The notes under the pieces: generated by a model
What the model was told of the DNA's origin: nothing
The model's input: only the letters and a program-made list of their open reading frames with translations
Database searches by the model: none
Assembly (NCBI GenBank): GCA_021234155.1
Contig: JAJEKV010000011.1
Coordinates: 10,845,045 to 10,909,044 of the forward strand
From: Isoetes taiwanensis
Lineage: Eukaryota > Streptophyta > Lycopodiopsida > Isoetales > Isoetaceae
Direction of reading: 5' to 3'
Length of the DNA stretch: 64,000 nt
Position numbers and translations under genes: made by a program
Shown here: piece by piece, positions 57,559 through 64,000 of the stretch
How the letters are laid out: every line of letters begins with the position of its first letter
Position numbering within the stretch: the first letter of the stretch is position 1

Positions 57559-59413
57559 GAATAGAATAGAATAGAATAGAATAGAATAGAATAGAATAGA
57601 ATAGAATAGAATAGAATAGAATAGAATAGAATAGATTTTTTAATGTCCACGGAGACCAATAGGTCATGGGACCCATACAATGGGCTAGTACAATCATTAC
57701 TACTAGGATTAAAAAACCCCTGCCTCGAAAGGTTTTCAAGGGAAAAACCTTTGCAGTAATGATGATACTAGACAAGCGGAGATAATGACTTACTGAGGGC
57801 TCAGTAATTGCAGACGTTTATCTAGAACCGCAAGTATGTATAATGCCAAGCCATGCACAGATGGTGCTCTGAGAAGTTGTGGAAGCATAGAATGGAATGC
57901 TAAGGTCAAAAAATGATTCCGGACTATCTCAAAAGCAGGGCAACTCAAAAGAGTATGGCTTTCATCTTCAATAACCTGTAACTGGCAACAGGCACATAGT
58001 CTCGCTTCTCGCGGCAATTGCGGCCGCTCCCATCTACCTGTCTCAATTCGTATCCTGTGGGACCCCGTGCGAATTGATGCAATAGCTACAAGCTTGTTCC
58101 TGGACAATGAAGCAAGCAAATAAGCTTGGGGCCCTGGTGCCAAGGTGGGATTTATGTGTGCATGATAATGACCAGTTTTCACTTGGGCCAAAGTAACTGC
58201 GTCCCATAGCTTTTGAGAAAAACAACCATTGAGATATTGTTGCAAAAGCTCAGGATCAGAACTGGCAAGTATCAGGCAGTGCTCTGGTTGCACTTTCCAT
58301 GTAGTGCAATGCTCTTTCCAACATCATTTCAAACGCTGAGGAGATTCAGCCATGGCAAGTGCAAGAATAGGATACCTAACATCATCCATGTGGTGTACCT
58401 TGCAGATATAGTGGAGATGGCGCTTCATGGCAGAATGTTGAAGAGGCCAAAAACCCGTCTCTTGTAAAAGAATAGCATAGGGCACCATTGTTTTAACTCC
58501 GAGGCTGTGAGTGAGAAAGGACTTTTGCACCCGCTCCAAGCTCTCCCAAGCACTAGCACTAATGGCAGGCCCCCACACTTCAGAACCATACAGTAAAACA
58601 GGCTCTACCAAAGCCCGAAACAAGTGGGCTTTCCGTGGCCAATCATGAATTTCTGCGCGAAAACAATTGTTTTGTATTGCATAGAGTGCTCTCCATCCGG
58701 TGACCACCCGTTTGGTAATACTTTGTTCCCAAAGTGTGTTCTTCTGAATTCTACACCAAGATACTTGTAGCTATCTACAACTTCAACCAGCGGCTATCAT
58801 AGTGCATAGTGGGAACATTGTGACGAGAAGATTGAACTACTGAAAAGCTTGGTCTTTTGTGAGACTGTGTTCTCACAAAAGCTGTGCGAGCATGTAAATG
58901 TTCTTTTGCATACTAGCGGCGGTATGTATGTGAAGTGAAACATCATCAGCATACATAAGTTGCCTAATGATATAGTGTGCCAAATGTGGACCTCCGCCGC
59001 CATGATTATCAAGCCATTCTTCCAATTGGCCTAATGATATAGTGTGCCAAATGTGGACCTCCTACACTCTTTGGCTTGTAATGTACAAGCCAAAGAGTGT
59101 AGGAGATAAAGGGCAACCCTGACGAACTCCAATATTGCTAGTGATTTGAGTACTTGATGCTGGAAATTTAGCAAAAACCCTTTCATAGAGCCGATAAACT
59201 GCATTTTGACGATCTTGTGGAACCCCAAATGCCTGCAAGCGCTGCCAAAGAAGCTCGCGTTTGATACAATAATGTAGTAACATGGGGAATGGAGAAACAC
59301 GTGGAGCTTTTTAGACGAATGCAAAGAAACCAGCATTGTCCAATTGTTATTGCAACTCATTCATGTAGTTCAGCAGAGTTTCATATGCACGTTGTGCAGC
59401 CATATCCAATAAG
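57559..59413 (-). mobile_element. 5'-truncated LINE with 15-unit (TATTC)n tail
   Basis: Minus orientation. The tail occupies 57559-57634, then the conserved terminal block with its CCCAT-TGT-ATGGG hairpin. ORF2 blocks follow in order from the right: VRQGCPLSPTLFGLYI (RT motif B, about 59080-59130), a damaged post-RT region, VLLYGSEVWGPAISASAWES (about 58520-58600), IRIETGRW and the CCHC-like LCACCQLQVIEDESHTLLSC finger (57940-58010). Frame breaks separate these. The 5' end abuts the plus-strand L1 at 59420. This is the longest copy of the family in the window. Confidence 0.9.
57790..58293 (-). pseudogene. ORF2 C-terminus of the (TATTC)n LINE
   Basis: A 167-codon frame with AYLLASLSRNKLVAIASIRT, IRIETGRW and a C2HC finger, ending LDKRLQLLSPQ before the 3' UTR. 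Probably the intact natural C-terminus of this family, though its upstream part lies in another frame (58324-58707). The finger is thought to bind nucleic acid in related LINEs. Confidence 0.8.
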
Positions 59414-59419
59414 ACTAGG

Positions 59420-61620
59420 CCTTTGCATATTCAAGTAATTCATCAAGCCATTGCATATGAAGGTATTTACTGGGCTCGACTTCAGGGCCATGAAATTGTA
59501 TATTTGAAGCTGGACTTTGCAAAAGCATATGACAGTGTTGACTGGGCCTTCTTAGAGAAATGTCTCTTACGCTTTGGTTTTGGTGCACAATTCACAGCTG
59601 ATGTCATGAGGCTTCATTATTCTGCTCGCTCTTCTATTCTCTTCCAAGGGGAACCTTCAGCATTCTTTCAGGTGGGTCGTGGCATCCGTCAGGGCTGCCC
59701 TTTAGCTCCATTGTTATTTACAGTTGTGGCTGAGGTCCTTGCACAGGTCTTCTCTCTTGCCGCACAGGAGGGAATCTTGCAGGGACTTCCTATGAACAAT
59801 GGGTCGCAGGAGATCTGTAATCAATATGCGGATGACACTTTCCTTTTTCTGAGGGCTTGTTGGATTCCTTTTCCCTAGCATCTGGTATTTTTGTGGGTTG
59901 GCAGAAGTGTACAGCACTATGGGCATTGGACTCTCCAGTTCCACCATGTGTAGCTACCTTTCCATGGAAGATCCTTCCCCATGGTAAAGCAACCAAACTT
60001 CTCGGTATCCCTGTAGGTGTTCATATCTCATCAGGAGATGCGTGGGAGGCAGTGATTAAGGGCTTGGAAAAGCACCTTTTTTGGTGGTCCACAGCGAAGC
60101 TTTCCATGGCAGGACGAATTGTTGTGGCTAAGTCAGTTTTAAGCAGCACCCATGTGTATATGGCTTCGTTCATGTTGGCTCCACAGTCAAAGATACAACT
60201 TCTCGTCAGGGTTGTCAGGAACTTCATCTGGGGGGGAACAGAGGAGGGTGTCTTTCTTTGTCAAAGTCGGGTTGGGAAAAGTGCATGTTGCCAAAGCATT
60301 TTGGCGGCCTTGAATGATTAATTTTTTTTGCGCGAGCAAGGTGATGATTTCTAAGTTCATTTGGAGAATTTTGAATAATGTGGATGAGTCCCCGGGTTCC
60401 CGCCTTGTTTATCAGTCTTTGCAAATGTGCATTTCTTTTGGGTCTCGGTCTCTTAGGCCACTTTTCCCCTAGGCTCTGTTCTATCCACTGACGGCATACC
60501 CTAATGCATCCCCATTTCTCGGAGGATTGCTAGTTGCATGGGAGACTGTACAATCTCTGTTTCATTTTCACCATCTTGCGCACACTAGCATGACTGCAAG
60601 TTGTTGGTGGATTCCATTGGATGGTGGTCCTCTGGTTGCTTCAGTCCACCCATTGACGCAGCGTCGATGGAGAGCAGCAGGTGTGCATATGATATCCGAC
60701 TGGTATAATAATCAAAAGCGATTCTTTGACATGGGAGGAGTTTAGAGCTAAGTTCCTCCTTTTAAGGTGGGATCGAGCTATTTGGCGAAAGGTATCTTCA
60801 ATTCTTCCCCAGTAGCACAAGTGGATGACCCCCAGCCGTGGGTAGTTCATGAGCATGTCAAAGCAGATAAGTTGGTGAATTCCATGTACAAGGTCTTGCT
60901 TGATGCTGATGTCTTGCCTCCTTCGTCCAAGTGGCCTTTGGTCATTCCCAGGGATCGGCAGAAAGCAGTATGGAAGTGGGTATGGGATAAACTACTCCAT
61001 CCCAAAGTATACATTTTATGGTGGCGAGGTCACTCATCGTTGTCTGTAGCGTTAATATTCGGTGCCACGAATTCGTCCAGGTAATGCGCACTTTGTCCCT
61101 TATGTGCCTGGAGGGGCGAGACAATTGAGCATTGCTTCTTCCTATGTAGACATGCCGGACATGCTTGGTTGTGGCTTCAAGGCCTCTTTCATTGCAATTT
61201 GAATAGCGGCCAGGTGTTATTAGCGGTTTATCCAAGTAGTTGGGATAACTTGGCAAAACGGGCCTTTCATTTGGCTTCTGCATGGATCATCTGGTCCATT
61301 TGGAAAAGAAGGAATCTTCTCATATTCAAAGGTCTTGCTTGTTCAGATGCACAAGTCCTTCTTGATGCCCAACAACGAATTGTCAAAGCATTCAGGTGCT
61401 CATCAATTGCTAATGAGGTGAAGAGCCGTATTTGGGAGCACTATCTTCAGATTCATACTTACTTATGAGTTTCTGCTTGCTCTTCATATTGTTTAGATGT
61501 TGTATTTGAGTGGGGTGGTTTTGCTCTGGTGGACACTCTCTCCACTGAGTTATTAGTCCCCATTGTACTCTGTAACTTTCTCTGGATAATAAAGGCTCAA
61601 GTCCTTCAAAAAAATAAATA
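59420..61620 (+). mobile_element. 5'-truncated plant L1-type LINE with poly(A)
   Basis: RT blocks LKLDFAKAYDSVDWAFLEKC (motif A), GRGIRQGCPLAPLLFTVV (motif B) and QYADDTFLF (motif C, intact Asp pair) occur in one frame (59423-59878). A short deletion after motif C shifts the frame into LDSFSLASGIFVGWQKC and PWKILPHGKATKLLGIPVGV. Later come KAVWKWVWDKLLHPKVYILW (zf-RVT region, about 60960-61025), SAWIIWSIWKRRNLLIFKG (about 61275) and a stop at 61466. AATAAA at 61588-61593 and an A-rich tail from 61608 end it. The endonuclease and ORF1 are absent. Confidence 0.92.
59423..59878 (+). pseudogene. L1 reverse transcriptase, partial
   Basis: 151 codons covering RT motifs A-C. Catalytic Asp residues are present (LDFAKAYDSV, YADD). 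The N-terminal fingers are lost by 5' truncation. About 20 codons after YADDTFLF appear deleted, so the downstream ORF is out of frame. It would copy the element's own RNA in cis but cannot be functional here. Confidence 0.88.
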
Positions 61621-62020
61621 AATTATATATCACGTACTGGAATAAGAACACACATGTTTTATGTTGATCTTTGAGACTTATTTGAGTGTGTTGTCTTATG
61701 CATAAGCTGGTGGTCCCACTCAGTGGATCATGATTGTCCTCTGAGATTTTAATCCCGCATATGCTGTTGTATCAGTCTTTTGGCTTGGATTTTCAATATC
61801 GTTTGACATCCAAAAAAAAAAAAAAAAAAAACATCCACATATATAATGAATTATATACCTCTGATTAAGATACTTGGTGACAACTGCTAATCCTAGACCA
61901 AAATGTGTCGTTATCCAAGATTTAACCTGCAAATCATCAACCGTTAATCATAAACTCCACCAAACAATATAATTCCTTCTAGAAGGAAAAACTTAAACCC
62001 TAATGCCTGCCCCAAGCATA
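61621..62020. other. No gene seen; A21 run
   Basis: An A-rich run at 61810-61831 is flanked by ACATCC on both sides, which could be a retroposon tail or slippage. Nothing else recognised. Confidence 0.4.
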
Positions 62021-62545
62021 TAGAATAGAATAGAATAGATTTTTTAACGTCCACGGAGACCAATAGGTCATGGGACCCATACAATGGGCTAGTACAATCA
62101 TTACTACTAGGATTAAAAAACCCCTGCCTCGAAAGGTTTTCAAGGGAAAAACCTTTGCAGTAATGATGATACTAGACAAGCGGAGATAATGACTACCGAG
62201 GGCTCGATGAATTGCGACGTTTATCTAGAACCTCAAGTATGTATAATGCCAAGTCATGCGATGATGGTGCTCACGAGAAGTTGTGGAGGCGTGGAATGGA
62301 ATGCTAAGGTCAAAAAAATAATTCGGACTATCTCAAAAGCGTGGCAACTTTCGGAAGAGTATGGCTTTCATCTTCAATAACGTGAATGGCGGCAGCAGGT
62401 ACATAGTTTCGCTTCTCGCGGCAATTGCGGCCGCTCCCATCTACTTGTCTCAATCCGTAGCCTGTGGGACCCCGTGCGAATTGATGCAATAGCTACAAGC
62501 TTGTTCCTGGACAATGAAGCAAGCAAATAAGCTTGGGGCTTGGGG
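62021..62545 (-). mobile_element. Truncated (TATTC)n-tail LINE copy
   Basis: Three GAATA units, then the reverse complement of the same 3' terminus as 57634-58130, ending at AGCTTGGGGC near 62540. The ORF2 end is more decayed than in the 57.6 kb copy. Confidence 0.88.
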
Positions 62546-62650
62546 CATAACACTTGAATCCGACTACCTTGAACCTGACTTTATTGTTCAAACAACAACC
62601 CTATCTTTTTTTATATGACTACCGATCATGTAGCCTTTGAATGCAAGAAG

Positions 62651-63660
62651 ACCACAATTGGACAGGGCAATTTAGGTTAGCCAGAAACCTTAACAACTAC
62701 CTTTGGGACAAAAGGCACAAGGAACCATCGAGTCCAGGTTGAGTTGTAGATAAGAAGAGTAAACTTTGTTTGTTTGTAATTGCATATATTTAACAGTAAG
62801 ATATTAACACCAACCATCAATCTACAACAACTTATTTCATTGTAGGCTGTGAACATATTGTTTGCTCTTAAATAAGTCATGATCATTTTAACCTGCAGAA
62901 AGAGCGAGATCAAGAATCTTTTGTAAAGTAGACAATTCACAAGCTAGAGCAAAAAGTTGATCATACCTTTTTTGTGTCACGGTCCAGAGATGAAAACATA
63001 CTGCAGTTATGGCAATCCTGCTTTGAACTAGTGGAGCTTATCTTTGTTTCATGCAGCCAAGGTAGCAAAATATCTGAACCAGGCTTGACCTCTTCTGGCA
63101 GAACCTGTAAATCTTCGTCATAGTGGATAGGAAGTGATCAAATGTATGCCCATCCAAGAGTGATCTTGACCGCCACTGCCAAATTACCTACAATAGTAGG
63201 CTTAGGCTGGTATGTGGGAATATTTGGGTAATTCCAATATATAGCTAGAATATACCCACCCACTAAGAGGAGCAAGGGTTTGCCCTTTAGGGGCAACCAA
63301 AAAAAGGTAAAAGCGGGCAATTTTAGATCCTATAACTTTTCCCCCATGTGGCAAAGAAGTAAAGGAAGGTTATGTTGTAGTTAACCACAAGTAATGCAAT
63401 GTTAGGGACATTGTTGACAGTTGATACCCACTAGATGAGGTGATATCAAAGAAATTCCTCATTGGAAGTTTCTTGGCCATGCAACTGTGGTAAGCATTAA
63501 TGGGTTTGGCACAGTGTGGGACAATAGTCGGGTTATGGGTTTGGCATGACGTGGGACAAATTCCAAGCCACTCTGGCATGCTACCTGTTAAATCGAGAAC
63601 TTCTAATAGCTAAAATATTTCTCGAGAAGTTTCTCGATGAAAATGAGGTCTGCTATACTT
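62651..63660 (-). repeat. Duplicated gene-X segment, copy 3
   Basis: Collinear with 55731-56815. Its minus-strand exon candidate (about 63190-63090) is more intact than in copy 2: GNLAVAVKITLGWAYI and SLPIHYDEDLQVLPEEVKPG with a donor-like end, continuing ILLPWLHETK. No family recognised. The homology stops at about 63660. Confidence 0.75.
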
Positions 63661-64000
63661 TTCTGGCTAGAAACCAGGTTTTACGGGGTAAAATGTAGGT
63701 TTTCATAGCCTGCAAGCTTAAATTACAGGACATACACTTAGGTTTTTAGAGTGTCCTACACTAGGTTTCCATTTGCTGACTTGCTTTAACATCCAAAGGT
63801 TAATCGAAAAACCGCCGTAGACCACCAAGAGTAAAAATTCCTGGATTTTTGATGCATTGTTTAAAATGTGTAATTTTTTGCCCTGTGGTTTCTGGCGGCG
63901 CCACTTAGAATGTCGCCACAAGTTTATAACAGAATTATGCTTAACAATCAAAGAATACAATAGACCTATTCAAAGTAAAAGCATTTCAAATCTCATGTAC
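63661..64000. other. No gene seen
   Basis: An 80-codon minus-strand frame (63718-63960) has no motif. Confidence 0.4.

Noticed and set aside
61810-61831. Processed pseudogene or SINE suggested by an A21 run flanked by ACATCC
   Set aside because: No recognisable body sequence upstream, and the 6-base flanks could be slippage.
1-64000. tRNA, rRNA, organellar genes or prokaryotic operons
   Set aside because: Scanned by eye for conserved rRNA blocks, tRNA-like cloverleaf ends and compact operon structure; none seen.

Overview
The window looks like nuclear DNA from a land plant with a large, repeat-rich, intron-containing genome. A homosporous fern or other seed-free plant is my guess, not a demonstration. 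The grounds are: no compact bacterial genes; short exons with GT..AG borders that keep phase; a Ty1/copia element; plant-type L1 LINEs; a second LINE lineage with pentanucleotide tails; a lectin-receptor-kinase relic; and a plant NIF-type phosphatase relic. Almost all recognisable coding sequence is broken. No rRNA, tRNA, CRISPR or prokaryotic operon signal was seen.

Layout. 1-3.5 kb: GC-richer unassigned DNA, then AT-rich DNA. 3.49-9.73 kb: a decayed Ty1/copia retrotransposon on the minus strand with two ~0.9 kb LTRs, followed by a ~0.65 kb almost pure purine tract. 10.4-21.3 kb: mostly non-coding, with a LINE reverse-transcriptase scrap, minisatellites and two dispersed repeat families (called R1 and R2). 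21.6-22.7 kb: a receptor-kinase pseudogene. 24.6-39.4 kb: a large tandem structure in which two copies of a ~1 kb gene-like module 'A' flank 4.6 head-to-tail copies of a ~2.69 kb unit 'B'; one B copy carries a 275 bp MITE. 39.4-43.4 kb: a truncated L1 and several unrecognised exon-like frames. 43.9-48.2 kb: a nearly full-length LINE bounded by a perfect 20 bp target duplication. 48.3-50.3 kb: a minus-strand NIF/FCP1-like phosphatase gene relic split by another LINE. 50.8-53.9 kb: an unrecognised multi-exon gene-like region on the minus strand whose flanking segments recur at 55.7-57.4 and 62.7-63.7 kb. 57.6-62.5 kb: nested LINE remnants.

Working picture: genic segments were duplicated and repeatedly hit by two LINE lineages. 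Duplicated copies without insertions act as natural empty sites for one short LINE insertion, one LINE scrap and the MITE. A recurring oddity is that differences between otherwise near-identical repeat copies concentrate at CAG/CTG triplets. This could be base-calling error at CHG-methylated cytosines, so reading-frame breaks here should be treated with care.
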